The notes: generated from the sequence alone by a model not told the origin. Positions 26,542-35,865 are shown, counted from the first letter of the stretch. The stretch: DNA of 64,000 bases from Lysinibacillus pinottii (GCF_024753545.1 NZ_JANTOO010000020.1:496001-560000), one strand, 5' to 3'. Numbers and translations are program-made.

Positions 26542-27930
26542 CTATTTCATAATAGAGCGTACAATTTTCACCTTTTGATTATACGGTGGAAACAGTACAT
26601 TCGTCTCAAGCTTAGAAGATTTCTTTAAAATGGATTTTGCATGTGTAAAGTTTTCAAAGCTTGCTTTACCATGATATGCTTTCACACCCGATGGACCAAC
26701 ACCTCCAAATGGTAAGTGTAAGTTACCAACATGTGTAATCGTATCATTAATACATCCTCCGCCGAATGGCAATTCCTCTAAAAAGTATTGAGTCGCTTTT
26801 TCATGCTCTGAGAAGAAATATGCCGCTAATGGTTTCGGTAATTGGCGTATTTCATGAATTGCCAGTGGTAAATCGTTATACATCATAACAGGTAGGATAG
26901 GGCCAAAAAGCTCTTCCTGCATCGAAGGACTTGTCCACTTTACATATTCGATGATTGTTGGCTCAATATATAAATCATCTCGATCTATCCGTCCACCGAA
27001 TGTTATAGCGTCACGTTCTTCCTTAATAATTTGCTGTAAACGATCAAACTGTCTAAGATTCACGATGCGTCCGTAATCAGGGCTTTTTAATGGGTTCTTC
27101 CCATAAAAAGAACGTATCGTCTCTTTTAAAATTTTCATAAAGCGATCATAAACATCTTTGTGAACAAGTAAATAATCTGGTGCCACACATGTTTGCCCAG
27201 TATTTGTGAATTTACCCCATACAATCCGCTTCGCTGCTACTTCTAGGTTCGCTGTTTGATCAACAATAGCTGGACTTTTCCCTCCAAGTTCTAAAGCAAT
27301 TGGAGTTAATCGTTCTGCTGCTGCCTTAGCAACCACTTTGCCAACTGCTACACTTCCTGTAAAAAAGATATAGTCAAAGGAAGCATGGATTAAGGCAGTA
27401 ACCTCATCTTTTTCCCCTTCCACTACACGTATATAGGATGGGTGAAAAGTTTCTTCAATTACCTTTTTTATAATGGCTGCAGTGTGTACAGATGTTTCTG
27501 ACGGTTTAACGATAGCTGTATTACCGCCAACAATAGCACCTACCAATGGTTCCATGACCAATTGAAATGGGTAATTAAACGGACCAATAATTAATGTTAC
27601 ACCATACGGTTCACGAACAATAAAGCTCTTACCCATCTGATATTGAATAGGTGTTTTGACTGCTTCTGGCTCCATCCATTCTTCCACATGCTTCACCATG
27701 TAAGAAATACTATCTAAGACAATGCCAATTTCAGTTGCATACGCTTCGAACTCACTTTTCCGGAGGTCTAAGTATAGTGCGTTCAGTATTTCCTTCTCAT
27801 ATTTCAAAATGGATTTCTTTAGTTTTTTTAATTGCTCTTTTCGAAATTTGACACTTTTAGTGGCACGAGAAAAATAAAATTGACGCTGCTCTGTTATCAT
27901 ATTTTCCACATCTTTAGACGTAAAATTCAT
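26542..27930 (-). CDS. Aldehyde dehydrogenase (class 3-like)
   Basis: 462 residues. The catalytic Cys is in NTGQTCVAPDYLL (about 240) and the general base Glu in LELGGKSPAIV (about 206). The NAD site is FFTGSVAVGK, and the substrate tunnel reads IIGPFNYPFQL. The short length without an N-terminal extension fits class 3 (YwdH-like) enzymes that oxidise fatty and aromatic aldehydes. The start is at the ATG at 27930, with AAGGGG upstream; the longer frame to 27993 has no ribosome site. It is a single gene between terminators. Confidence 0.92.
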   Translation of the reverse strand: MNFTSKDVENMITEQRQFYFSRATKSVKFRKEQLKKLKKSILKYEKEILNALYLDLRKSEFEAYATEIGIVLDSISYMVKHVEEWMEPEAVKTPIQYQMGKSFIVREPYGVTLIIGPFNYPFQLVMEPLVGAIVGGNTAIVKPSETSVHTAAIIKKVIEETFHPSYIRVVEGEKDEVTALIHASFDYIFFTGSVAVGKVVAKAAAERLTPIALELGGKSPAIVDQTANLEVAAKRIVWGKFTNTGQTCVAPDYLLVHKDVYDRFMKILKETIRSFYGKNPLKSPDYGRIVNLRQFDRLQQIIKEERDAITFGGRIDRDDLYIEPTIIEYVKWTSPSMQEELFGPILPVMMYNDLPLAIHEIRQLPKPLAAYFFSEHEKATQYFLEELPFGGGCINDTITHVGNLHLPFGGVGPSGVKAYHGKASFENFTHAKSILKKSSKLETNVLFPPYNQKVKIVRSIMK

Positions 27931-28141
27931 CAATAAAGCACCCCTTTTCAAAAATGGCATACATAGTTTTTTCATTTCGAAACAAACTATCATTGTCTAT
28001 ACGATACAACATCAGGAGGAAAAATTCCTCTTTCTACATCAGGGGGGAAGAAATTTGAGTATGTGAAATGTTTTAATTTTTTCATCTTGGGAAATATACA
28101 ACTACACAACTACATACTAAACGAAACGGGGGCGTAGATGA

Positions 28142-28294
28142 ATGACAACAACAACGACATGGTGGGAGTCTATTTTTTCTGGACCATTATCACATGGGAT
28201 TTGTGAAGAAAAATTATTGCTTTTGCAAGATGAGGCTTTCTTATATCTTTCTACAGCACCGGTAGAAAACGAAGAAAATCTTGAAGTAAATTAA
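28142..28294 (+). CDS. Small hypothetical protein (50 residues)
   Basis: The frame runs MTTTTTWWESIFSGPLSHGI, then a central EEKLLLLQDEAFLYLS and an acidic tail ending in LEVN. A GGGGG element is 9 bases upstream, and a good terminator begins 4 bases after the stop. This gene-like framing supports expression. It has one Cys and no signal or membrane segment. No family is recognised. Confidence 0.5.
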   Translation: MTTTTTWWESIFSGPLSHGICEEKLLLLQDEAFLYLSTAPVENEENLEVN

Positions 28295-28297
28295 ATG

Positions 28298-28333
28298 AAA
28301 GCGCATTATAGGGTACCCCTTTAATGCGCTTTT
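28298..28333 (+). terminator. Intrinsic terminator after the 50-residue ORF
   Basis: AAAGCGCATTA (28298-28308) pairs with TAATGCGCTTTT (28322-28333). It also works on the minus strand for the convergent reductase gene. Confidence 0.8.
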
Positions 28334-28340
28334 ATCATGT

Positions 28341-28874
28341 TTAATTAGCGATTAATAATTGCCGTAACTGCTCTAACTCTGCTTCTAGTCTACTGATTGC
28401 TTCTTCCTCTATGGCAAAACCTCCTTCATCTAACCGAATAATTTGTTTATCTACAATATAAACAGAGTGCGATATTGAGGTCGCCCCTAGTACAGCTAAA
28501 ACAGGCTTCAAAGCATACTCTAATGCTAATAAATGACCAATAGAACCCCCAACAGCGATAGGTAGAATGACCTTCCCATGCAGTGCTTTTTGGGGTAGTA
28601 AATCTAAATAAGTTTTCAATATTCCCGTAAACGATGCTTTGTATATAGGGGTTAAAATGACGACTATTTGTACTTCCTCAATCCATTTATTCTCTAGCTG
28701 TATACTTTCACTTGCAAAATTGGCTGTTATTAGATCTACAGCCGGTAGTTCATGAATATAATTGGAATGGACTTCTACACCCTGTGCCATTAAATGATTT
28801 TTAACCTTTTCATGGATTGCCATAACTCTAGAGCTTTTTGAGTTACTGCCATTAATGATTACTGCTTTTGTCAA
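28341..28874 (-). CDS. NADPH-dependent FMN reductase, SsuE-like
   Basis: A 177-residue flavodoxin-fold protein. The phosphate loop is IINGSNSKSSR (about 6-16) and the flavin-contacting segment is TPIYKASFTGILKTYLDLLP (about 80-99), the pattern of SsuE/MsuE reductases that supply FMNH2 to sulfonate monooxygenases. No monooxygenase is adjacent. The start is taken as TTG at 28874 with AGGAG eight bases upstream; the ATG at 28907 lies just next to the leader hairpin and lacks a site. A strong promoter and terminator hairpin precede it. Confidence 0.82.
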   Translation of the reverse strand: MTKAVIINGSNSKSSRVMAIHEKVKNHLMAQGVEVHSNYIHELPAVDLITANFASESIQLENKWIEEVQIVVILTPIYKASFTGILKTYLDLLPQKALHGKVILPIAVGGSIGHLLALEYALKPVLAVLGATSISHSVYIVDKQIIRLDEGGFAIEEEAISRLEAELEQLRQLLIAN

Positions 28875-28908
28875 TTTACCAGCTCCTCTTAATTTTTTAA
28901 AAGCCATT

Positions 28909-28961
28909 AAAAAAAGCCCCTATTTTACAATCAAACGAAAACCGCCTTGTAAAATAGAAGC
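28909..28961 (-). terminator. Strong hairpin/terminator in the leader of the FMN reductase gene
   Basis: TTGTAAAATAG (28947-28957) pairs with CTATTTTACAA (28920-28930); the stem extends to G-C pairs and is followed by T7. It either ends the lipoamide dehydrogenase transcript or attenuates the FMN reductase gene, since a promoter (29008-29035) lies between that stop and this hairpin. Confidence 0.8.
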
Positions 28962-29007
28962 CTCTAGCTGCCTAGTCAACTCCAAAACCAAGTATTCTTA
29001 TAAAATT

Positions 29008-29035
29008 AATCTAACATATATTTCTTTAATGTCAA
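29008..29035 (-). promoter_or_regulatory. Candidate promoter of the FMN reductase gene
   Basis: Minus-strand TTGACA (29035-29030) and TAGATT (29013-29008) are 16 bases apart. The transcript would carry a leader of about 120 bases including the terminator hairpin. Confidence 0.5.
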
Positions 29036-29046
29036 TAGCTTTTCAA

Positions 29047-30384
29047 TTATTGGTGAATGGCTTTTCCAAAAACAGCTTTGGCAGTATCTCCAATATGCTC
29101 AGATACAGTCGGATGTGGGAAAATCATTTGTGCTAAAGAAAGAGCTGTACCACCTGAGTTTTTTGCCGCCAATATAGCATTCAGCATTTCTGTTGCACCA
29201 TCCCCTACAACACAAGCACCTAGAATTTGACCGCTGCCCTCTTTTGTTATTAGCTTCACAAAGCCTTCAGTATTTCCCTCCATTAAAGCCTTTGGATTTG
29301 TTTGTAATGGCATTTTTGTCATCGTGTAAGGTACTTTTACCTGTTCTTCTAGTAAACCAAATGTGGCAATCTCAGGGTGTGTATATACACAACGCGGGAT
29401 TGATGCTTGGTCAATTAATGCTGGTTGATTACCCATAATATAATCCACAGCATAGATTCCTTCCGCACTCGCAGAATGTGCAAGCTGATAACCACCGACT
29501 AAATCACCAATTGCATAAATATGAGGCTGACTCGTCTGTAAATGCTCATTCACGGCAATTAAACGGCCTTCAAAAGTTAACTCCAAATGCTGAGCGATTT
29601 CTGTATTAGGACGACGCCCTGTCGCAAACAGAAGATTTTCATATGTATATATACCTTTTGTCGTATGAATAGTATGGCCTTCAAATTTTTCGAATTGGAA
29701 ATCTGTTATAAGCTCAATACCAAGTTTCTTCATCTTTTCTCGAATAAGGGGTCTTGCCTCTGGTTCTTCCGTTTGTAAAATATCCTCACTATGATTAAGC
29801 ATTGTAATTTTCGTTCCTAGGGGGGCTAAACTAAAGGCCATTTCTACTGCAATCACACCACCACCGATAATCGTTAACTGTGCTGGTAGCTCTTTAAGAT
29901 TGAAAAATGTATCTGTTGTAAAGTAGGTAGCGGACTCTAACCCTTCAAATGGTGGAACATATGGTTTACTGCCTGTTGCCAATATAATATCTGACGCCGT
30001 CAAAGTTTCATTTCCTACTGTTATCAGTAAGTCTTTAGTTAATGTGGCCTCACCACGATATAAAGTTATATGGTTGTTGATAATATAGTGCTCAATATTT
30101 GTTAGAAGCTCTTGAATAATTGTATCTTTACGTTGCATTAATCGAGGAAAATTTATTTTAACATTGTCTGTTTCTATTCCCCAACTATTTCCTCGATTTA
30201 TTGCCTGCACTAGTTTACTATGCTCCAATAAAATTTTAGATGGAATGCATCCAACATTATAGCAAGCTCCTCCTAATTTATCTCGTTCAATCAACGCAAC
30301 CTTTTTGCCATTTTTGGCAGCATGAATGGCCGCTACATACCCTCCTGGCCCTGCACCAATAATTGCTATATCAAATTTTTCCAT
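29047..30384 (-). CDS. Dihydrolipoyl dehydrogenase-type flavoprotein (stand-alone)
   Basis: 445 residues. The FAD motif is IIGAGPGGYVAA, the redox-active disulfide is GGACYNVGCIPSK (Cys spaced by four), the NAD motif is IIGGGVIAVEMA and the active base is in FPHPTVSEHIGD near the C-terminus. This is a full E3-type enzyme, but it is not with any 2-oxoacid dehydrogenase subunits. Tyr-Asn between the cysteines replaces the usual Leu-Asn. The start is at the ATG at 30384, with GAGGTG six bases upstream. It could serve another lipoyl system or be a disulfide reductase of different specificity. Confidence 0.9.
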   Translation of the reverse strand: MEKFDIAIIGAGPGGYVAAIHAAKNGKKVALIERDKLGGACYNVGCIPSKILLEHSKLVQAINRGNSWGIETDNVKINFPRLMQRKDTIIQELLTNIEHYIINNHITLYRGEATLTKDLLITVGNETLTASDIILATGSKPYVPPFEGLESATYFTTDTFFNLKELPAQLTIIGGGVIAVEMAFSLAPLGTKITMLNHSEDILQTEEPEARPLIREKMKKLGIELITDFQFEKFEGHTIHTTKGIYTYENLLFATGRRPNTEIAQHLELTFEGRLIAVNEHLQTSQPHIYAIGDLVGGYQLAHSASAEGIYAVDYIMGNQPALIDQASIPRCVYTHPEIATFGLLEEQVKVPYTMTKMPLQTNPKALMEGNTEGFVKLITKEGSGQILGACVVGDGATEMLNAILAAKNSGGTALSLAQMIFPHPTVSEHIGDTAKAVFGKAIHQ

Positions 30385-30500
30385 ATTTTTCACCTCATGT
30401 ATCACCTTATCATTTGCAAAAATTGAATGCAATATTACCAGTAAGGTCATTGAAAGGGATCCTTCAGAAATTTAAAGCTTAAAGATGAAAAATAATAAAA

Positions 30501-30527
30501 GCAATTGAGAGGTTTTCTCTCAATTGC
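30501..30527 (-). terminator. Intrinsic terminator of the catalase gene
   Basis: GCAATTGAGAG and CTCTCAATTGC form an 11-bp stem with TTTT on both strands. Confidence 0.88.
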
Positions 30528-30591
30528 TTTTGTCTCCAGTCTGGCCTCGACTTTACTTTCATTACGCGTATATTTTTCCCAACTAATAGGC

Positions 30592-32658
30592 TTAATAAAT
30601 ATTCCGTTGCCAAAATCTTTGTTGTGCAATGGCGTCTACAAATTTTTTAGAAAAATCCTTATTCCCAGTTGCTAAAACAATACCTGGCCCTACATTGGCA
30701 TTCGACATATTGAAAAACGTTGTACCTGTAACGGCAAATCCAATCGGTTTGTAATGACGATATGCCTCATTAATGTAATTTACGATATGTGTATTAAATT
30801 TAGCTTGATTACTTGCCTTTACACCCACCACATATAACGAGTCAAATAATACGGCATCGGTTGTAATAAAGGTGTCGCTTGCTGTTAATTGAACACCATT
30901 ATTTCCAGTCACAACTCCTAGTCGATCAGAAATAATGCTGTAGCGCACCCCCTGCCTTGTTAAATATTTTAATACCTCCCCTACCTCATTCGCATCGAAT
31001 CCATCACCAATTAAAACACCTACCCTAAGTGTATAAGGTAATTTAATGGTATTGGCTTGACTAAGTGCGGGTGAAGAGGCTGTTACCTTGGACTGTTCGC
31101 CACTAGGAGGGTTAACACCCACATTTTCAGCAACAGTTGTAGCCATTGCTTTATCTACGTGAACAAACATATCTACAACTTGTTGTCGCACAGATTTACT
31201 CTTGACTTTTCCAACCTCAAAGCTAAAAGCATCTATAATGTGCTGTTTTTCAGGAGGGGACATACTGTTCCAAAAGAGTCTAGCTTGTGAAAAGTGATCG
31301 TCAAAGGATTTACTACGTGCCCTTGTGATTCGCCCTTCAACCTTTTCTTCATAATGAACATATCCTCCCTCCCTTGCAGTGGATGTTGCAGGTGTATTAT
31401 TGGCTAATGAATTTTTATGATAGCTTACTCTTCCTAGATTAATTGCCTGTCGACTAAAACCATTACGTTGATTATTATGCACAGGACAAAGAGGGCGATT
31501 TATAGGGATTTCTGTAAAGTTTGGACCCCCTAAACGTATTAACTGTGTATCTAAATAGGAGAAGAGTCGACCTTGTAATAGTGGATCATTGGTAAAGTCA
31601 ATGCCTGGTACAACATTTCCTGGATGGAAGGCAACTTGCTCAGTTTCAGCAAATACATTATCCACATTGCGATTTAAGGTCATTTTTCCAATTATTTTTA
31701 CGGGTATCAGTTCTTCTGGCCAAAGTTTTGTGGCATCTAAAATATCGAAATCGAATTTAAATTCGTCTTCTGGCTCAAGTATTTGCACCCCTAACTCAAA
31801 CTCTGGATAATCTCCAATTTCAATGGCCTCCCATAAATCCCGTCGCTGAAAATCTGTGTCCTTCCCAGCTATTATCTGAGCTTCATCCCAAACTAGTGAA
31901 TGCACACCTAGTACAGGCTTCCAATGAAACTTCACAAATCTTGATCTTCCTCTATCATTAACAAAACGGAATGTATGCACCCCGAAACCCTCCATCATAC
32001 GGAAGCTTCTAGGTATTGTTCGATCTGACATATGCCACATAATCATATGTGCAATCTCCTGATTGTTCGCCACAAAATCCCAAAACGTATCATGGGCAGA
32101 GGCAGCTTGTGGCATCTCATTATGCGGCTCAGGCTTTACTGCATGAATTAAATCTGGGAACTTAATGGCATCCTGAATAAAAAAGACTGGAATATTATTG
32201 CCTACTAAATCATAATTTCCTTCATCCGTGTAAAATTTAGTTGCAAATCCCCGTACATCACGAGCCGTATCCATTGAACCTAAACTACCTACCACTGTCG
32301 AAAACCTGACAAACACTGGCGTTTTCTTTTTCGGGTCTTGCAAAAATTTCGCCTTCGTATACTCTCTCATCGACTCATACAATTCGAATTCACCATGTGC
32401 AGCAAAACCTCTAGCATGCACGACACGTTCCGGAATTCGTTCGTGGTCAAAATGTGTAATTTTTTCTCGAAGATGAAAATCCTCCATAATTGTCGGACCA
32501 CGGACTCCTGCTTTTAAGGAATCCTCATCGTTTGACACTCTAAGACCCTGATTCGTAGTCATTTTTGTGCCTTCGTTCTCTACACGAAATGGCTCTAGTT
32601 GCTGATCCTTGGCATTTTCCTCTATATTTTTGCGTTGATTCGAATTTGGCTTATCCAC
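30592..32658 (-). CDS. katE: Large-subunit monofunctional heme catalase (clade 2, KatE type)
   Basis: 688 residues. The distal heme His is in RVVHARGFAAHGEFE, the Asn in RDVRGFATKFYTDEGNYDLVGNN, and the proximal Tyr in GRLFSYLDTQLIRLGGPN. The C-terminal 150 residues form the DJ-1/PfpI-like domain (LRVGVLIGDGFDANEV, FDSLYVVG) that marks large-subunit catalases; Bacillus members are often made in stationary phase or spores. I prefer the GTG start at 32658, with AAAGGGG five bases upstream; a TTG at 32694 would add 12 residues. The enzyme destroys H2O2 in the cytoplasm. Confidence 0.95.
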   Translation of the reverse strand: MDKPNSNQRKNIEENAKDQQLEPFRVENEGTKMTTNQGLRVSNDEDSLKAGVRGPTIMEDFHLREKITHFDHERIPERVVHARGFAAHGEFELYESMREYTKAKFLQDPKKKTPVFVRFSTVVGSLGSMDTARDVRGFATKFYTDEGNYDLVGNNIPVFFIQDAIKFPDLIHAVKPEPHNEMPQAASAHDTFWDFVANNQEIAHMIMWHMSDRTIPRSFRMMEGFGVHTFRFVNDRGRSRFVKFHWKPVLGVHSLVWDEAQIIAGKDTDFQRRDLWEAIEIGDYPEFELGVQILEPEDEFKFDFDILDATKLWPEELIPVKIIGKMTLNRNVDNVFAETEQVAFHPGNVVPGIDFTNDPLLQGRLFSYLDTQLIRLGGPNFTEIPINRPLCPVHNNQRNGFSRQAINLGRVSYHKNSLANNTPATSTAREGGYVHYEEKVEGRITRARSKSFDDHFSQARLFWNSMSPPEKQHIIDAFSFEVGKVKSKSVRQQVVDMFVHVDKAMATTVAENVGVNPPSGEQSKVTASSPALSQANTIKLPYTLRVGVLIGDGFDANEVGEVLKYLTRQGVRYSIISDRLGVVTGNNGVQLTASDTFITTDAVLFDSLYVVGVKASNQAKFNTHIVNYINEAYRHYKPIGFAVTGTTFFNMSNANVGPGIVLATGNKDFSKKFVDAIAQQRFWQRNIY

Positions 32659-32798
32659 GCAATCCCCTTTCATACTATTACTGATTTCGCTCAATAGACA
32701 CTATATGTTTGTTTGGATTAAACATGCATTTATTTGACAATCTATTTCCACTAAAGTAAAGAGTAGGACCCCTACGTCACAAAAAGAACCTACCGTTT

Positions 32799-33374
32799 TT
32801 AAAATATGTATCGTATCATTTCATGTATGTTACAGTAAGGGTTGTCACGGCTCTCCGAACTACGAAGAGCCATCATGTCTGTACAATTTTTAATCGCTAC
32901 TTCATGACGTAATGCAATGGGGGCAATAATCGTCTCATCAGCCTTATGACGGAAATATCGGCTCACACCGAGGTGTTGTTCCATTTTGTCATTTAAGACG
33001 GCACGTGGATATTTTTCCGAGCTATCCACTTCCTCAAAATGCAAAAGTAACCACAATTCAAAAGCCTCATTAGAATAGGCAATTTGAATCTCTTTTTCCT
33101 CACAAAATTGATTTACTTCCTCCAATTGCTTTTCTGTTAAATCATCCTTATCAAAAACAATCCAGACCTCATCAAAATATTGATAACTAGAATCCCGATA
33201 AGCATGTTGAGCAAGCTTGATGGCAGATCGTTTAACATTTTTTATTTTGACACTCACCATTTTAGAGCGCTTCAAAATACGTAGCTGTTCAAAATAAATA
33301 CGCTCCGTTTCACCTTCACAATAAATTAAAATAGTTTTCCGCAGTGTTCGGTTCCCTTGTTGACGTACTCTCAC
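32799..33374 (-). CDS. RloB-like TOPRIM-type protein of a two-gene defence module
   Basis: 191 residues. The N-terminal ILIYCEGETERIYFEQL carries the acidic Glu of the TOPRIM fold, and DEVWIVFDKDD (about 66-76) its D-x-D pair, as in RloB/AbiLii and OLD-family nucleases. The C-terminal half has RHEVAIKN and RSSESRDNPYCN. Its ATG overlaps the stop of the upstream ATPase (ATGA), so the proteins are made together. In such pairs the ATPase senses infection and the TOPRIM protein is the toxic effector, cutting RNA or DNA. Target and trigger are unknown. Confidence 0.82.
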   Translation of the reverse strand: MRVRQQGNRTLRKTILIYCEGETERIYFEQLRILKRSKMVSVKIKNVKRSAIKLAQHAYRDSSYQYFDEVWIVFDKDDLTEKQLEEVNQFCEEKEIQIAYSNEAFELWLLLHFEEVDSSEKYPRAVLNDKMEQHLGVSRYFRHKADETIIAPIALRHEVAIKNCTDMMALRSSESRDNPYCNIHEMIRYIF

Positions 33375-34651
33375 TGCTCAGATACCTCCGCTTCTTCTAA
33401 ATATTGTTCAGATAAATATTCATTAATAACGGGCGTTGCGCCAAATTCTCCTTTTAAATAACGTTTTGCATAAGAAAGGTCGCCACGCTTTTTTTGCAAG
33501 TCTGCAAAATCAAATAAAGAATAGAGCTCAGATTCATTTTTAAAGGTTTTATTAACAAACCAAATTTGATCAGAACGCAATGGCTGATCCAATAACTCTA
33601 TTTCATGACTCGTCACGACAAATTGATTACTCGTATTACGTTTACTATTCATGATTGCCATTAGAAATTCGCAAATTGATACATGAAAAGCTGTATCGAA
33701 TTCATCAATAAAAATAGTTTTTCCTTTATTATAAGCATCTACCATCACACAAGCTAAATGCAACATGCGCACTGTACCTTTAGAATCCATCGTCCAATTG
33801 ATCGTCTCGTTTCCGATGGGCACACCCGATTCATCAAATGATAAATAATGTAGGTCAATATCAACTTCTTGAATGACCTCAGGGCTGTCAAATTCGTAGC
33901 CAATGGTATTTTTTTCTCTGCGCTCCACACGTCTTGCCGTGACATCTTGAATTGAAAAATCGGCAATTTTAAGAAGTTTGATGACCTCTTTTTTAAAGGG
34001 CTCCTCTTCAAGTTTACGAATTAGAGGATGACTTGATAACCGATTCGCTTCATCTAGAAACAGCATTTTATGTAAAAACCAATCGAATACCTTTAACGCG
34101 TCTGAATCATTAAAAACATGTAGCACTGATATAAAGGCTGTATTATTCCGCGTATATTTTGTTAATTCCTGTGCAGTCGAATGAGCTGTTTCATACGAAT
34201 AATCCACACCATCCCATCGTCGGACAAAAAGCTCTTCCTTCAAATTATGAGTTGTCTTGTGAAGACGCTCATATAGAATGATGGAAGCATTGTACTGAAT
34301 TTCATACTCATACAAAGCACCGTCCAAAAATAGTGAAATCATAAATTCTGTTGGTTGGCCCTGCTGACTTCCTAGCTTGAAAGGTTGATAAGGCAGGCGT
34401 AATTGTTTAACATTGTTCAGATTCTCAAAGTTAAAGAGTAAGGTTCTCAAAACTTTAAGCGCGGTAAATAGATTGGATTTACCACTTCCATTCGGCCCAA
34501 AAATAAATGCACTTTTCACGACACGAAGTGAATCATCCAACGGTATGGTATGGGTATCCTTCCATTTTCGTAGACGACTTCCTGCTACCATTGAAAATAA
34601 TGTATCCTCTTTATAGCTTAGACAATTGTTCACTCTAAAATCTACAAGCAT
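33371..34651 (-). CDS. RloA/AbiLi-like AAA ATPase of a two-gene defence module
   Basis: A 426-residue ABC/SMC-type ATPase without coiled-coil insert. Walker A is FIFGPNGSGKSNLF (about 46), Walker B is KTIFIDEFDTAFH (about 311), and the preceding signature-like region is FDESGVPIG. It lies directly upstream of, and overlaps, rloB. Family members occur as RloA in restriction loci, AbiLi in lactococcal abortive infection and AriA in PARIS. The start is at the ATG at 34651, with GGAGG seven bases upstream. A TATAAT-like -10 (ATTATA on the plus strand, 34690-34695) gives it its own promoter. No restriction genes flank it. Confidence 0.82.
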   Translation of the reverse strand: MLVDFRVNNCLSYKEDTLFSMVAGSRLRKWKDTHTIPLDDSLRVVKSAFIFGPNGSGKSNLFTALKVLRTLLFNFENLNNVKQLRLPYQPFKLGSQQGQPTEFMISLFLDGALYEYEIQYNASIILYERLHKTTHNLKEELFVRRWDGVDYSYETAHSTAQELTKYTRNNTAFISVLHVFNDSDALKVFDWFLHKMLFLDEANRLSSHPLIRKLEEEPFKKEVIKLLKIADFSIQDVTARRVERREKNTIGYEFDSPEVIQEVDIDLHYLSFDESGVPIGNETINWTMDSKGTVRMLHLACVMVDAYNKGKTIFIDEFDTAFHVSICEFLMAIMNSKRNTSNQFVVTSHEIELLDQPLRSDQIWFVNKTFKNESELYSLFDFADLQKKRGDLSYAKRYLKGEFGATPVINEYLSEQYLEEAEVSEQ

Positions 34652-34708
34652 ATGTAAGCCTCCGTCCACATCCATTTCTTTAATGAATTATTATACTATA
34701 GACATAGA

Positions 34709-34735
34709 AAAAGACATATTACACTGTGTAATATG
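34709..34735 (-). terminator. Intrinsic terminator of the epimerase gene
   Basis: CATATTACAC and GTGTAATATG form a 10-bp stem with a one-base loop, followed by TCTTTTTC. It precedes the defence pair. Confidence 0.8.
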
Positions 34736-34752
34736 CCGAATCCTCTATATAG

Positions 34753-35679
34753 TTAAATTTCCGCCAATTTATCAACTTGTAAAGCATTCAACGTACGTTC
34801 AATTCCCTCTGCAAAAGAAATTTTGGGTCTCCAACCAATTGCATTGGCTAATTTGTCATTATTTAAAAATGAATGTTCAATATCTCCTTCTCTTGCGGGT
34901 GCATATTGAATTTCAAGTGGATGATTTAAATGCTGAAGCAACAAAATCACTTGATGAAGAGACCACGCTTCATTTGTGGACACATTATAGATACCTTGTA
35001 ATCTTGAATGGACACCGGCATAAATGGCATCTGCAATATCATCGACGTAAATAAAGTCACGTGTCTGTTCACCATCACCATAAATTGTAAAGGGTCTTCC
35101 CTCCATGCTACTCTTTAACATACTTGGGATGACAGCAGCTTCACCTTGCATTTGTTGTCTTGGACCGAAAACATTGGCGAATCTGTAAATAAGGATAGGT
35201 AACCGATAATCCTTTTGCCATTTTTCACAATAGGTTTCCCCTATGCTCTTGTTTAGCCCATACATTGATATAGGTTCGCACACATCTGTTTCTTCTAGTG
35301 GCGGATAGTGACTATTTCCATACACAGCCGCTGAGGAGGCAAAAACAAAATGCTTTACCTTATATTTAGATGATAAAAAGAGCATTTGACTTAGCCCAAC
35401 AATATTCGTCAAAATATCCTTTACTGGCTCCTGTAAGGATTGTTGAACACTCGTTTGTGCTGCACAATGAATGACCACATCGAAATGTGTCTCTTTAAAA
35501 AGGTGCTCACAAACCTCATCCTCCACATTTAAAAGATAAGATTTATGCTCAAAATCAACATTCCGTAAGTGACCTGTACTTAAATTATCAATAATATAAA
35601 CAGATGCACCTTCTTCAAAAAAACGCCTACCTACTGCACTGCCAATAAAACCATAGCCACCTGTCACTAATACATTCAT
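34753..35679 (-). CDS. NAD-dependent epimerase/dehydratase, UDP-glucose 4-epimerase-like
   Basis: 308 residues. The NAD motif is VTGGYGFIGSAVG at the N-terminus, the catalytic Ser is in FASSAAVYG, and the Tyr-Lys pair is in MYGLNKSIGE. YRFANVFGPRQ and DFIYVDDIADAI are typical of extended SDR sugar-nucleotide epimerases. It probably converts UDP-Glc/UDP-Gal or the N-acetyl forms for wall or S-layer glycans. There are no glycosyltransferase neighbours. The GGGGG site is 7 bases before the ATG. Confidence 0.88.
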   Translation of the reverse strand: MNVLVTGGYGFIGSAVGRRFFEEGASVYIIDNLSTGHLRNVDFEHKSYLLNVEDEVCEHLFKETHFDVVIHCAAQTSVQQSLQEPVKDILTNIVGLSQMLFLSSKYKVKHFVFASSAAVYGNSHYPPLEETDVCEPISMYGLNKSIGETYCEKWQKDYRLPILIYRFANVFGPRQQMQGEAAVIPSMLKSSMEGRPFTIYGDGEQTRDFIYVDDIADAIYAGVHSRLQGIYNVSTNEAWSLHQVILLLQHLNHPLEIQYAPAREGDIEHSFLNNDKLANAIGWRPKISFAEGIERTLNALQVDKLAEI

Positions 35680-35818
35680 CCTATCGCCCCCAAAAACAAT
35701 ATGATGATTTATATGCAGAATTTGCTAAAAATATGCAAAAAACATACTCGATGGAATTAATTTACAAAATATCATTACTAGAATATTTCTTAAGTACATA
35801 CCTTTTTTTGGACATATA

Positions 35819-35850
35819 AAAAGCATGCTTGAATATACCTTCAAGCATGC
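35819..35850 (-). terminator. Intrinsic terminator of the YceI gene
   Basis: GCATGCTTGAA (35823-35833) and TTCAAGCATGC (35840-35850) form a perfect 11-bp stem, followed by TTTTT on the minus strand. Confidence 0.9.
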
Positions 35851-35865
35851 AGGAAAATCTCTTTA

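Noticed and set aside
30447..30629. 60-codon minus-strand frame between catalase and lipoamide dehydrogenase
   Set aside because: It runs through the catalase terminator and lacks a ribosome site.
34753..35054. Plus-strand frame opposite the epimerase gene
   Set aside because: Shadow of the epimerase, whose motifs are unambiguous.
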